Positions 1 to 7,246 of a stretch of 21,629 nucleotides of DNA are shown here, piece after piece. Every line of letters begins with the position of its first letter. Position 1 is the first letter of the stretch. A model generated the notes under the pieces. The model was not told where the DNA came from, made no database searches, and worked only from the letters and a program-made list of their open reading frames with translations. The position numbers were made by a program, and so were the translations under genes. Origin of the DNA: a virus; IMG/VR virus record IMGVR_UViG_3300006480_000029, positions 1-21,629 of that record; one strand, given 5' to 3'.

Positions 1-977
1 AAGAAGCTAAATCATATTATTTGTATAATCCTGCAGGTAGTCAATTAAATAATACTTCTACTGGTATGAAGTTAACAGAAGATTCTGTATCATATTGTCC
101 TTCTGGACTTATTGACATGCACAAGGGTACTGTTTTATCATATCTAAATAAAGCAATCAAACCTGTTAATCAATTAAGAATGATAGAAGATGCTGTTGTG
201 ATATATCGTATTTCAAGAGCACCTGAAAGAAGAATATTTTACATTGATGTTGGTAACTTACCAAAAATAAAAGCAGAACAATATTTAAGAGATGTTATGA
301 ATCGCTATCGTAACAAACTAGTATATGATGCATCTACTGGTGAGATTCGTGACGATAGAAATCAAATGAGTATGTTAGAAGATTTCTGGTTACCAAGAAG
401 AGAAGGTGGTAGAGGTACAGAGATTACTACATTACCAGGTGGACAGAATCTTGGTGAGATTGACGATATAACATATTTTCAAAGAAAACTATATCGTTCA
501 CTTAATGTACCTATTTCTAGATTAGAAGCAGAATCACAATTTTCATTAGGTCGTTCTACTGAAATTACTAGAGATGAACTTAAATTTACAAAGTTTGTTG
601 CTAGATTGAGAAAAAAGTTTTCTGTATTGTTTACAGATATGCTAAAAACACAATTAGTGTTAAAAGGTGTGATAGCAGATGAAGAATGGAAAGATATGAA
701 AGAACATATTCAATATGACTTTCTACAAGATAATAACTTTACTGAACTTAAAAATGCAGAGTTAATGAGAGAAAGACTTGAAATGTTAGGACAAGTTGAA
801 AGTTATGTAGGTACATATTTCTCTAAAGAGTGGGTTAAGAAAAATGTTCTTAAATTTACTGATGAAGAAATAGAATCTATGGAAACTGAAATTGACCAAG
901 AAGGTGGTGGTGAAGATGACAACGACCTTATGGACCATAAATTAGGAGAAGATAATGAGTCAAGAAAAAATAAATAG
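1..977 (+). CDS. 20: Portal vertex protein gp20 (5'-truncated)
   Basis: This is the C-terminal part of the T4-type portal protein, which forms the ring at the unique capsid vertex through which DNA is packaged and to which the tail joins. The open frame enters from the left edge (first full codon at base 3), so the true start lies outside the window; about 324 residues are visible, against roughly 520 for T4 gp20. The visible region holds typical gp20 blocks: an RISRAPERRIFYIDVG segment, MNRYRNKLVYD, a FWLPRREGGRGTEI stretch and LYRSLNVPISRL. The tail is acidic and charged, as is usual in the family. Its last 23 bases overlap the next small gene, as expected for the 20-67-68-21 head operon. 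The assignment is secure from motifs and synteny. Confidence 0.95.
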   Translation, partial: EAKSYYLYNPAGSQLNNTSTGMKLTEDSVSYCPSGLIDMHKGTVLSYLNKAIKPVNQLRMIEDAVVIYRISRAPERRIFYIDVGNLPKIKAEQYLRDVMNRYRNKLVYDASTGEIRDDRNQMSMLEDFWLPRREGGRGTEITTLPGGQNLGEIDDITYFQRKLYRSLNVPISRLEAESQFSLGRSTEITRDELKFTKFVARLRKKFSVLFTDMLKTQLVLKGVIADEEWKDMKEHIQYDFLQDNNFTELKNAELMRERLEMLGQVESYVGTYFSKEWVKKNVLKFTDEEIESMETEIDQEGGGEDDNDLMDHKLGEDNESRKNK

Positions 978-1146
978 TTTAATTGATAATATCACTAAAG
1001 GTGATAATTTAAGTGCTGAAGCTGATTTTAAAAGTGTAATGTCAGATAAAGTTGGTGATTCTTTAGAGAATGAAAGAAAAATTATTTCTAAAGATATGGT
1101 TACACAACATATATCTGATACAGAGGCAAACGATGAAGAGGTTTGA
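955..1146 (+). CDS. 67: Small prohead core protein, gp67-like
   Basis: This 63-residue, acidic, lysine- and glutamate-rich protein starts inside the 3' end of the portal gene. Position, size and charge match T4 gp67, a minor component of the prohead core that is later cut up by the gp21 protease. Sequence conservation in this family is low, so the call rests mainly on synteny (between 20 and 21) and on composition. The middle contains charged stretches such as ENERKIISKDM. Its end overlaps the next gene by 14 bases, which suggests translational coupling. It could instead be an unrelated small core protein. Confidence 0.55.
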   Translation: MSQEKINSLIDNITKGDNLSAEADFKSVMSDKVGDSLENERKIISKDMVTQHISDTEANDEEV

Positions 1147-1384
1147 TAATTTATATTCAACTTTAATCGAGAAAGATGAACATAAGAAATCAAAAGAATA
1201 TAAAAGGTTAACACCTAAAATGAAGAATGCTATTGATTACATTTTCAATATTATGGACTCCAAGCCTTCAGATTTTATAAATAGTTTTGAGAAAACAATA
1301 GAATTAGCCTCAAAAAAATTCAAAGTTCAAAAAAATGATGTAATGAAATATTTTGAGCGAGAGATGTTAACGATAGGAAAGTAA
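1133..1384 (+). CDS. 68: Small prohead core protein, gp68-like
   Basis: This 83-residue basic protein starts MKRFDNLYSTLIEKD. A longer reading of the frame begins at base 1070, but it would lie almost wholly inside the preceding gene. The ATG at 1133 gives a normal short overlap and is preferred. T4 gp68 is a prohead core component that affects head shape. This copy is shorter than T4 gp68 (about 140 residues), and the match is by position, lysine richness and small size rather than by clear motifs. The C-terminal half (FINSFEKTIELASKKF) looks helical. The next gene begins one base after the stop. Confidence 0.45.
   Translation: MKRFDNLYSTLIEKDEHKKSKEYKRLTPKMKNAIDYIFNIMDSKPSDFINSFEKTIELASKKFKVQKNDVMKYFEREMLTIGK
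1276..1283 (+). promoter_or_regulatory. Possible internal T4-type late promoter box
   Basis: A perfect TATAAATA octamer lies inside the gp68-like gene, about 100 bases before the start of the 1386 gene. It is identical to the boxes in front of genes 22 and 23. Because it also reads as ordinary codons (FINS) in an AT-rich gene, it may be chance. If used, it would give extra late transcript of the 1386 gene and gp21. Confidence 0.25.
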
Positions 1385-1385
1385 T

Positions 1386-1772
1386 ATGGCTTACACAGTA
1401 AGAAATCTAAAAGATACAGACTTTGAAACGGTCGTTCATGTTACAATCACAGGAACAAATGGAACTGCAACTGAAATTGTAGATGCATCTGGACTTGCTG
1501 GTGCATCAACTGACCCTAGACTTTCAATAGTATCTTGTACTTGGAGTGTAAGTTCAACATTAGAAGTAGAATTTCATGCTACATCAAATGTAACAGCACT
1601 TACATTAAATGGTAATGGTAATTTTAATATTGGTAGTCAACAATTACCACCAATTACTAATAATGCTGGAAGTGGTGTATCTGGTGATATACATTTAGAA
1701 AACGATGCTGCTTGTGTTGGATTTATTATTTTAAAATTAAGAAAAGTTTCAGGTTATAATAATATAACATAA
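1386..1772 (+). CDS. Uncharacterised beta-rich protein in the head gene cluster
   Basis: I do not recognise this 128-residue protein. It is rich in Thr, Ser, Asn, Gly and Val, low in charge and alternates hydrophobic and polar residues over most of its length. This suggests an all-beta fold such as an immunoglobulin-like or jelly-roll domain. It has no signal peptide and no membrane segment. It sits between the gp68-like core protein (one-base gap) and the gp21 protease, so a virion role is likely; a capsid decoration or head-completion role would fit. T4 itself has no gene here. The composition differs sharply from the lysine-rich core proteins on either side, which argues against a scaffold role. 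The function is unknown. Confidence 0.75.
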   Translation: MAYTVRNLKDTDFETVVHVTITGTNGTATEIVDASGLAGASTDPRLSIVSCTWSVSSTLEVEFHATSNVTALTLNGNGNFNIGSQQLPPITNNAGSGVSGDIHLENDAACVGFIILKLRKVSGYNNIT

Positions 1773-1781
1773 GGAAGAATT

Positions 1782-2429
1782 ATGAAACTCATATCTGAAT
1801 CATTAGAAAATGTAAAATTTTTAAAAGAAGAAGACGATAACGGTAAAAAGAACTACAAGATTAAAGGTGTCTTTATGCAAGGTGGTATCAAGAACCGTAA
1901 TGGTAGAGTTTATCCTGTTGAAGTTTTACAAAAAGAAATCCAAAGATATAATGAGAAGTTCGTTGATGAAAATAGAGCATATGGCGAACTAGGACACCCA
2001 GAAGGACCAACTGTTAATCTAGATAGAGTATCACACATGGTTACTTCTTTAAAACAAGATGGTAAAGACTTTATAGGTGAAGCCAAAATTATGGACACAC
2101 CTATGGGTAAAATAGTTAAAAATATTATGGATGAAGGTGGTAAACTTGGTGTATCATCTAGAGGTATGGGTAGTCTAGAACAAAAAAATGGTGCCAATTA
2201 TGTAAAACCAGATTTTATGTTGGCAGCTGCGGCAGATATAGTCGCTGACCCATCTGCACCAAATGCCTTTGTTCAAGGTATTATGGAAGGTAAAGAGTGG
2301 ATTTGGGATAACGGACTTCTAAAAGAAGTTGAACTTCAAGAGATAGTAAACGATATCGAAACTGGTGTGCGTAAAAAAATACCAGGAATTCAATCTTTAG
2401 CGTTTGCAAAGTTTCTTAAAAAGTTATAA
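1782..2429 (+). CDS. 21: Prohead core protease gp21
   Basis: This 215-residue protein is the T4-type prohead protease, which digests the scaffold and trims the capsid proteins during head maturation. Hallmarks are KNRNGRVYP near residue 37, GELGHPEGP with the likely catalytic His at about 72, and LGVSSRGMG with the nucleophilic Ser at about 125-126, followed by a DIVADPSAP block. These match the herpesvirus-assemblin-like serine protease fold of this family. Length is normal (T4 gp21 is about 212 residues). A ribosome binding site (AAGGAAG) precedes the ATG. The gene lies directly before its substrates, the gp22 scaffold and gp23 capsid protein. Confidence 0.95.
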   Translation: MKLISESLENVKFLKEEDDNGKKNYKIKGVFMQGGIKNRNGRVYPVEVLQKEIQRYNEKFVDENRAYGELGHPEGPTVNLDRVSHMVTSLKQDGKDFIGEAKIMDTPMGKIVKNIMDEGGKLGVSSRGMGSLEQKNGANYVKPDFMLAAAADIVADPSAPNAFVQGIMEGKEWIWDNGLLKEVELQEIVNDIETGVRKKIPGIQSLAFAKFLKKL

Positions 2430-2432
2430 AAC

Positions 2433-2440
2433 TATAAATA
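2433..2440 (+). promoter_or_regulatory. T4-type late promoter for gene 22
   Basis: A perfect TATAAATA box lies between genes 21 and 22. In T4 this octamer is the -10 element recognised by RNA polymerase carrying gp55. By T4 spacing the transcript would start near 2446, giving a leader of about 22 bases with AAGGAG at 2455-2460, seven bases before the gene 22 ATG. The same arrangement recurs before gene 23. Confidence 0.85.
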
Positions 2441-2467
2441 AATATATGAATAATAAGGAGAAAGCCA

Positions 2468-3901
2468 ATGGCCGATTTAGACCAAACTATTGAGGAGTTG
2501 GAAAAGGAAGTAACGGCAGAATTAGAAGAAGCAGCTCATGATGCTCCTACTAAAGGTTCTGGTAAATCAGACCCTATGCCAAAAATGAAAAACGGCGAAA
2601 AGCCGGAAGAAATTCCTGGTCCTACACCTGAAAAAGATGCAAACATGGCTGGTGAGCCTGATGCAACTAAAAAAGTCAAGAAAGATTCAAGTGCTCCTAC
2701 TAAAGGCGCAGTTGCTCCAGAGAAAGCCGACAAGGTAAAAGCTGAAGGTTACTCTGATGACGAAATCAGAAAATTATGCCATTCTAAAGACCACGATTGT
2801 GCTACTGTCGTAGAACACCCAGTTTTTGGAAAAGGTAAACCAATTTTAAAATCACATGCTATTCCTGATGATAACGGATTTGTTGAGTGGTACGATGTAC
2901 AATTCAAACACGGTATCGAAAGAAAAGTTATGGCTGAAAATATGAAAATTCTAAACATGGGTCACCATGGTAAAGAAGAAGACATGGAAATGCAACCTGA
3001 AAAAATGAAAAAAGACGAACTCGTTACTGCTATGAAAGACATGACAGATGACAAACATACAAAAAAAGAGTTAGTCGCCATGTATAATGGTATGAAAGAT
3101 GCTATGAAAAAAGAAGTGGCTCATGATGATGAAAAAGAAGATGAAGAAGAAGTAGATGAAAAGGTTAAAAAAGAATACTATAAAGTTGATGTCAAAAAAG
3201 ATGTTGACGCTTTAGTAGAAGGTGAAAACTTTTCTGAAGACTTTAAAGCAAAAGCTTCTACAATTTTTGAAGCTGCAGTATCATCAAAAATCAAACAGAT
3301 TGAAGATACTCTTCAAGAAGACCATGAAAAATCACTTCAGGAAGCAAAAGAAGATATGGTTGACAAAGTTGACTCTTATCTAAACTATGTAACTGAAGAG
3401 TGGAAAAAAGAAAATCAACTTGCGATTGAAAGAGGTCTAAAAGGCGAAATTGCTGAAGACTTTATCACAGGTTTAAAAACTCTTTTTGAAGACCATTACA
3501 TTGATGTTCCTGATGAAAAATACGATATTCTTGAAGCACAATCTTTAGAGATTGATGAATTAAAGAAAAAAGTTAACGACCTAATGGAAAATACTAAAAC
3601 TAAATCCAATAGAATCGGTGAACTAGTCAGAGAATCTATGATTACTGAAGTATCAAAAGGTTTAGCTGAAACAGAAAAAGAAAAATTTAAATCTTTAACT
3701 GAAGATGTTGAATTCGCTGATGAAGCTTCTTTCAAAGATAAACTAGCTACATTAAAAAATTCTTACTTCCCTACTGAAGAGAAGAAAGAACAGGTTTTGT
3801 CTGAAGAAACAAATACAGAAAATGAAATTGATTCTTCTGATGCAATGGCGGCATACACGGCTGCGATTCAAAAAACCCATAAAAGGGCAGTAAATAAGTA
3901 A
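2468..3901 (+). CDS. 22: Prohead core scaffold gp22, enlarged
   Basis: This is the major internal scaffold on which the gp23 shell assembles before gp21 destroys it. The C-terminal half (about residues 240-477) is the recognisable gp22 core: highly charged, helical and coiled-coil-prone, with segments such as FSEDFKAKASTIFEAAV and RGLKGEIAEDF. The protein is 477 residues, much longer than T4 gp22 (about 270). The extra N-terminal part carries a proline-, lysine- and glutamate-rich linker with a repeated APTKG motif (residues 26-30 and 76-80). It also carries a compact segment at about 113-162 (VVEHPVFGKGKPI, then WYDVQFKHGIERKV) that resembles small SH3/Tudor-like barrels. A second acidic, methionine- and lysine-rich linker follows. 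A late promoter and strong ribosome binding site precede it. Confidence 0.9.
   Translation: MADLDQTIEELEKEVTAELEEAAHDAPTKGSGKSDPMPKMKNGEKPEEIPGPTPEKDANMAGEPDATKKVKKDSSAPTKGAVAPEKADKVKAEGYSDDEIRKLCHSKDHDCATVVEHPVFGKGKPILKSHAIPDDNGFVEWYDVQFKHGIERKVMAENMKILNMGHHGKEEDMEMQPEKMKKDELVTAMKDMTDDKHTKKELVAMYNGMKDAMKKEVAHDDEKEDEEEVDEKVKKEYYKVDVKKDVDALVEGENFSEDFKAKASTIFEAAVSSKIKQIEDTLQEDHEKSLQEAKEDMVDKVDSYLNYVTEEWKKENQLAIERGLKGEIAEDFITGLKTLFEDHYIDVPDEKYDILEAQSLEIDELKKKVNDLMENTKTKSNRIGELVRESMITEVSKGLAETEKEKFKSLTEDVEFADEASFKDKLATLKNSYFPTEEKKEQVLSEETNTENEIDSSDAMAAYTAAIQKTHKRAVNK
2542..2706 (+). repeat. Pair of 15-base direct repeats in gene 22
   Basis: TGCTCCTACTAAAGG occurs at 2542-2556 and again at 2692-2706, in the same reading frame, encoding APTKG both times. 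The repeat is a duplicated motif in the linker region of the scaffold. Whether it is functional (for example a peptide released by gp21) or simply repeat drift cannot be told. Confidence 0.7.
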
Positions 3902-3905
3902 ATTA

Positions 3906-3913
3906 TATAAATA
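3906..3913 (+). promoter_or_regulatory. T4-type late promoter for gene 23
   Basis: A perfect TATAAATA box lies just after the gene 22 stop. The predicted start near 3919 leaves a leader of about 19 bases containing AAGGAG at 3925-3930, seven bases before the capsid gene ATG. Spacing and ribosome binding site nearly copy those of gene 22, consistent with very high late expression of scaffold and capsid. Confidence 0.88.
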
Positions 3914-3937
3914 AAAGTAGATATAAGGAGAAACAAA

Positions 3938-5278
3938 ATGTTTCAAACACAACATTTACAAGAAAAGTGGCAGCCCGTATTAGACCATCCTGATTTACCA
4001 AAAATCAACGATGCGTATAAGAGAGCCGTAACCACTGTTATATTAGAGAACCAAGAAAAGGCACTTCGAGAAGATGCTTCTTTCTTGTCAGAAGGTGCTC
4101 CAGTAAACGCTACAGCTGCGGGTGCAAACCCAATGGCTAACTGGGACCCAATCTTAATTTCATTAGTTAGAAGAGCTATGCCAAACTTGATTGCATATGA
4201 CATTTGTGGTGTGCAACCAATGACTGGCCCAACTGGTTTAATCTTCGCAATGCGTTCAAGATTCGATGACCAGTCTGGTGCTGAAGCATTAGTAGATGAA
4301 GCTGATGCAGAACATTCTGCTGACAACGCATCATCTGGACTAACATCTGCACAACAAGGTACTAACCCAAGTGTGTTGAATGATTCACCAGAAGGTACTT
4401 ATACTTTTTCACAAGGTATGACTGCTGCACAGGCTGAAGCATTAGGTGATAGTTCTCAAAACAATTTCGCTCAAATGGCTTTCTCAATCGAGAAATCAAC
4501 TGTTACTGCGAAATCAAGAGCTTTAAAAGCCGAATACACAATGGAACTTGCTCAAGACTTAAAAGCGATTCATGGTCTTGATGCAGAAACAGAATTAGCT
4601 AACATTCTATCTGCAGAGATTCTTGCTGAAATCAACAGAGAAGTAGTTAGAAGAATTTACAGAACTGCCGTTGAAGGTGCTGCTGTAAACACTACTACTG
4701 CTGGTACTTTTGATTTAGACACAGATTCTAACGGTAGATGGTCTGTTGAAAAATTCAAAGGTTTAATGTTCCAAATAGAAAGAGATGCTAACGCTATCGG
4801 TCAAAAAACAAGAAGAGGCAAAGGTAACATTATCTTATGTTCTGCTGATGTTGCTTCTGCATTACAAATGGCTGGTATTTTAGATTACACTCCTGCATTA
4901 AACAACAACTTACAAGTAGATGACACTCAAAACACTTTCGCTGGTGTAATGAATGGTCGTTACAGAGTATATGTTGACCCATATGCTGCCAATGTAGCTG
5001 CAAGTCAATACTATGTTGTTGGATATAAAGGTACTTCACCTTACGATGCTGGTACTTTCTATTGCCCATATGTTCCACTACAAATGGTGAGAGCAGTTGG
5101 TGAGCAAACTTTCCAACCAAAAATCGGTTTCAAAACTAGATACGGTATGATTGATAACCCATTCGCTGTTGACGCTGGTGCGTTAGCTGACGGTAATGAT
5201 GCTGGTTCTTCAAATACTGCATTTACTAAAGAAACTAACCAATATTACAGAAGAGTTAAAGTCGCTAACTTAATGTAA
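3938..5278 (+). CDS. 23: Major capsid protein gp23
   Basis: This 446-residue protein is the T4-type major capsid protein, an HK97-fold subunit that builds the hexamers of the head. It opens with MFQTQHLQEKWQPVLDHPDL, typical of marine gp23 sequences, followed by NPMANWDPILISLVRRAMPN, TGPTGLIFAMRSRF and, near the C-terminus, the FKTRYGMIDNPF block. The short N-terminal delta region should be removed by gp21 at the L/I-x-E motif; LSE at residues 50-52 is the best candidate site. The length is a little below T4 gp23 (521 residues), as in other marine relatives. Codon use is less AT-biased than in neighbouring genes, as expected for a highly expressed gene. A strong hairpin terminator follows. 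Confidence 0.97.
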   Translation: MFQTQHLQEKWQPVLDHPDLPKINDAYKRAVTTVILENQEKALREDASFLSEGAPVNATAAGANPMANWDPILISLVRRAMPNLIAYDICGVQPMTGPTGLIFAMRSRFDDQSGAEALVDEADAEHSADNASSGLTSAQQGTNPSVLNDSPEGTYTFSQGMTAAQAEALGDSSQNNFAQMAFSIEKSTVTAKSRALKAEYTMELAQDLKAIHGLDAETELANILSAEILAEINREVVRRIYRTAVEGAAVNTTTAGTFDLDTDSNGRWSVEKFKGLMFQIERDANAIGQKTRRGKGNIILCSADVASALQMAGILDYTPALNNNLQVDDTQNTFAGVMNGRYRVYVDPYAANVAASQYYVVGYKGTSPYDAGTFYCPYVPLQMVRAVGEQTFQPKIGFKTRYGMIDNPFAVDAGALADGNDAGSSNTAFTKETNQYYRRVKVANLM

Positions 5279-5301
5279 TAAATACAATCTACCACACCAC
5301 T

Positions 5302-5331
5302 AAAAAGGGGAGTTCGCTCCCCTTTTTTTTT
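5302..5331 (+). terminator. Rho-independent terminator after gene 23
   Basis: GGGGAG (5307-5312), a TTCG loop, then CTCCCC (5317-5322), extended by A-T pairs (five A before, T run after) and ending in nine T. It closes the head transcription unit and insulates the tail gene promoter that starts four bases further on. Confidence 0.95.
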
Positions 5332-5334
5332 GAT

Positions 5335-5342
5335 TATAAATA
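5335..5342 (+). promoter_or_regulatory. T4-type late promoter for the tail-tube-family gene
   Basis: A perfect TATAAATA lies directly after the terminator. By T4 late-promoter spacing the transcript would begin at about 5348, which is the A of the only plausible ATG. There is no room for a ribosome binding site, so the message looks leaderless. Confidence 0.75.
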
Positions 5343-5347
5343 ATAGT

Positions 5348-5938
5348 ATGACAGATATAAACGCACTCACACGACAACCAGAGGAAATAGACTATTCTGC
5401 ACCGAGTCAGTATAGGTTCTCTATTATACAATTACCCAAAGTACAATTCTTCACTACTGCGTGTAATATACCTGGCGTAAATATGGGTGATGCAATATTT
5501 CCCACACCATTTAAAGATATTCCAATATTACCAGATAAAGTAACATTTGAAAATCTTGAGATAACATTTTTAGTAGATGAAAAGTTACAAAACTATCAAG
5601 AACTCTTTAGGTGGATTATGGCGATTGGATTTCCAGAAGATAGAGCACAGTTCAAAAGTTTTAGACAAGAAAATGTAGGTCAGTTTCCTACATCTCAATC
5701 AAAGATAAATGCACCATCAGATACACCTAAACCTAGAACACCAGACGGTGCAATGTATTCAGATGCAACATTAACAATACTATCTAATAAGAATAATCCA
5801 GTATTAAATGTAAACTTTTCAAATGTATATCCAGTATCACTTTCTGCGTTACAATATACAAATGACCAATCAGACACTCAATATATGAGTGCAACTGCAA
5901 CTTTTCAATATCAATTATTTAAATTTGAATCGTTATAA
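5348..5938 (+). CDS. Tail tube-family protein (gp19-like fold; possibly the gp3 tail-completion protein)
   Basis: This 196-residue protein has the layout of T4-type tail tube proteins. An N-terminal PSQYRFSIIQLPKVQFFTTAC segment leads into the IPGV loop, then ILPDKVTFENLEITFLVDE, YQELFRWIMAIGFPED, and a C-terminal beta region with VYPVSLSALQY. Such subunits stack as hexamers to form the inner tail tube. From memory, the gene between 23 and uvsY in marine T4-like phages is often labelled gp3, which joins the tube end to the neck; the fold visible here is tube-like, so I leave the symbol open. The frame can be read back to a TTG at 5330, but that lies inside the terminator and promoter, so ATG 5348 is preferred. 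Confidence 0.7.
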   Translation: MTDINALTRQPEEIDYSAPSQYRFSIIQLPKVQFFTTACNIPGVNMGDAIFPTPFKDIPILPDKVTFENLEITFLVDEKLQNYQELFRWIMAIGFPEDRAQFKSFRQENVGQFPTSQSKINAPSDTPKPRTPDGAMYSDATLTILSNKNNPVLNVNFSNVYPVSLSALQYTNDQSDTQYMSATATFQYQLFKFESL

Positions 5939-5941
5939 GAC

Positions 5942-5970
5942 TTGACAACTTTTTAATTATAGTATATAAT
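5942..5970 (+). promoter_or_regulatory. Perfect sigma70-type promoter for uvsY
   Basis: TTGACA (5942-5947), a 17-base spacer, and TATAAT (5965-5970): both hexamers and the spacing are full consensus. The expected start, about seven bases after the -10 box, falls at 5976-5978, on the uvsY ATG itself, so the mRNA appears leaderless. It should be read by host polymerase early, before gp55 acts. Confidence 0.85.
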
Positions 5971-5975
5971 ACCGT

Positions 5976-6386
5976 ATGGACTTACAAAAAATACAAGAAA
6001 TGTTTGATAAAGATTCCAAGATTGATGAAACTAACATCAATCTAGAGGAGACTAGAAGTCCAGCATTACTTAATAAATATTTAAAACTTTATACTAATTT
6101 TAGACTTATGTTAAGTAAAGCTGAAACTGATATGAAAATATTAAAAAAACAAAAATGGGAATACTATTCTGGTAAATCAGAGAAACCATTTGAGTTGAAA
6201 ATTCTTAGACAAGATATTCCAACATACTTAGAATCAGATGAAGATATGGTTAGATTACAATCTAAACTAGATTATCTTAAAGTTGTTTCTAGTTATTTGG
6301 AACACATAGTGAAAAATCTACACAATAGAGGATTCCAACTAAGAAACATAACAACTTGGATTAAATATACGGAGGGTGCATTATGA
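5976..6386 (+). CDS. uvsY: Recombination mediator UvsY
   Basis: This 136-residue protein matches T4 UvsY (137 residues) along its full length. It starts MDLQKIQEMFDKDSKID, has the central WEYYSGKSEKPFE block (YYSG is highly characteristic) and ends with the helical LHNRGFQLRNITTWIKYTEG. UvsY loads the UvsX recombinase onto single-stranded DNA covered by gp32 and so starts strand exchange and recombination-dependent replication. The start at 5976 aligns with the T4 N-terminus, so the lack of a leader is not an artefact of start choice. The stop overlaps the next gene as ATGA. UvsX is not in this window. Confidence 0.93.
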   Translation: MDLQKIQEMFDKDSKIDETNINLEETRSPALLNKYLKLYTNFRLMLSKAETDMKILKKQKWEYYSGKSEKPFELKILRQDIPTYLESDEDMVRLQSKLDYLKVVSSYLEHIVKNLHNRGFQLRNITTWIKYTEGAL

Positions 6387-7246
6387 GTATATGTGAAAAT
6401 AGTTACTATTATTTCATAGGTGCATTAAATGACCAACAATGTAATGCAATTATAGAGAGAGGGTTGTCTGACATGACTCTCACAGAACAAAAGAGTGGTA
6501 AACACGCCACAGATGCTACCACTTTTGATTTTAGACAAAAAGGTGGTGAAACATCTAATGCTGGTAATATCGCACAAAATCATTTGACTGCACAAGGCAG
6601 AAGAAAAAAAGGTATTAAAGAAGAAGATGTATATGTTAGAGATACTAAAGTTGGGTGGTTAGCAGATAAATGGATATATGATTTAATGCACCCATATATA
6701 CACGAAGCAAATCAAAAAGCAAACTGGAACTATCAATGGGATTTTTCTGAAACTTGTCAGTTTACAGTTTACAATCCAGGCCAATTTTATTCGTGGCATA
6801 CTGATGGTGGTTCAAGACCATATATACCATTTGACCCAACAGTAAAGGAACAAAGAAGAAAAGATAGTAATGGTAACTATATGATTGCAAAAGATGATAC
6901 TGGTAAAGAAATAAAGTTTGATAAAACATATAGAGACGGAAAATTTGAAGGTTTACCTAGATATATTCCAGCGCCTGGTTTTGTGGATAATCCAAATCAG
7001 TTCTGGAAGACTAGAAAATTATCCGTAACGGTAAATTTAACCAATCCAAAAAATTACAAAGGTGGTAATCTTAAATTTGATTTAGGGCCTCATATGGGTA
7101 ATAAAAGATATCACACTTGTACGGAAATAAGACCAAGAGGTTCTATCATAGTATTTCCATCATTTATACACCACTTGGTTACTCCAGTTACAGAGGGGAC
7201 TAGATATTCTTTAGTAATATGGAATTTAGGAAAGATGTTTAGATGA
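6383..7246 (+). CDS. 2-oxoglutarate/Fe(II)-dependent oxygenase (prolyl-hydroxylase-like)
   Basis: This 287-residue protein has the double-stranded beta-helix signature of Fe(II)/2OG dioxygenases. The metal ligands are in SWHTDGG (H139, D141), and the distal histidine is in FIHHLVTPV (probably H264). The 2OG-binding arginine follows in GTRYSLVIW (R274). This resembles PKHD-type hydroxylases that modify proteins or small molecules. About 60 extra residues (roughly 145-205, charged and proline-containing) separate the HxD motif from the second half of the fold and may shape the substrate pocket. It follows uvsY by an ATGA overlap, with GGAGGGTG at 6371-6378 as ribosome binding site. Such genes are common in marine T4-like phages; the substrate is unknown. 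Confidence 0.9.
   Translation: MSICENSYYYFIGALNDQQCNAIIERGLSDMTLTEQKSGKHATDATTFDFRQKGGETSNAGNIAQNHLTAQGRRKKGIKEEDVYVRDTKVGWLADKWIYDLMHPYIHEANQKANWNYQWDFSETCQFTVYNPGQFYSWHTDGGSRPYIPFDPTVKEQRRKDSNGNYMIAKDDTGKEIKFDKTYRDGKFEGLPRYIPAPGFVDNPNQFWKTRKLSVTVNLTNPKNYKGGNLKFDLGPHMGNKRYHTCTEIRPRGSIIVFPSFIHHLVTPVTEGTRYSLVIWNLGKMFR

Noticed and set aside
1070-1132. Upstream extension of the gp68-like gene
   Set aside because: Would lie almost wholly inside the gp67-like gene; ATG 1133 gives a normal short overlap.
960-1214. Minus-strand open frame of 84 codons
   Set aside because: Lies opposite the 67/68-like genes, with no ribosome binding site and typical shadow composition.
3943-4326. Minus-strand open frame of 127 codons opposite gene 23
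   Set aside because: A shadow of the less AT-rich capsid gene; no promoter or ribosome binding site and odd Cys/Ser-rich composition.
5330-5347. TTG start extending the tail-tube-family gene
   Set aside because: The extension would lie in the terminator T run and the late promoter box.
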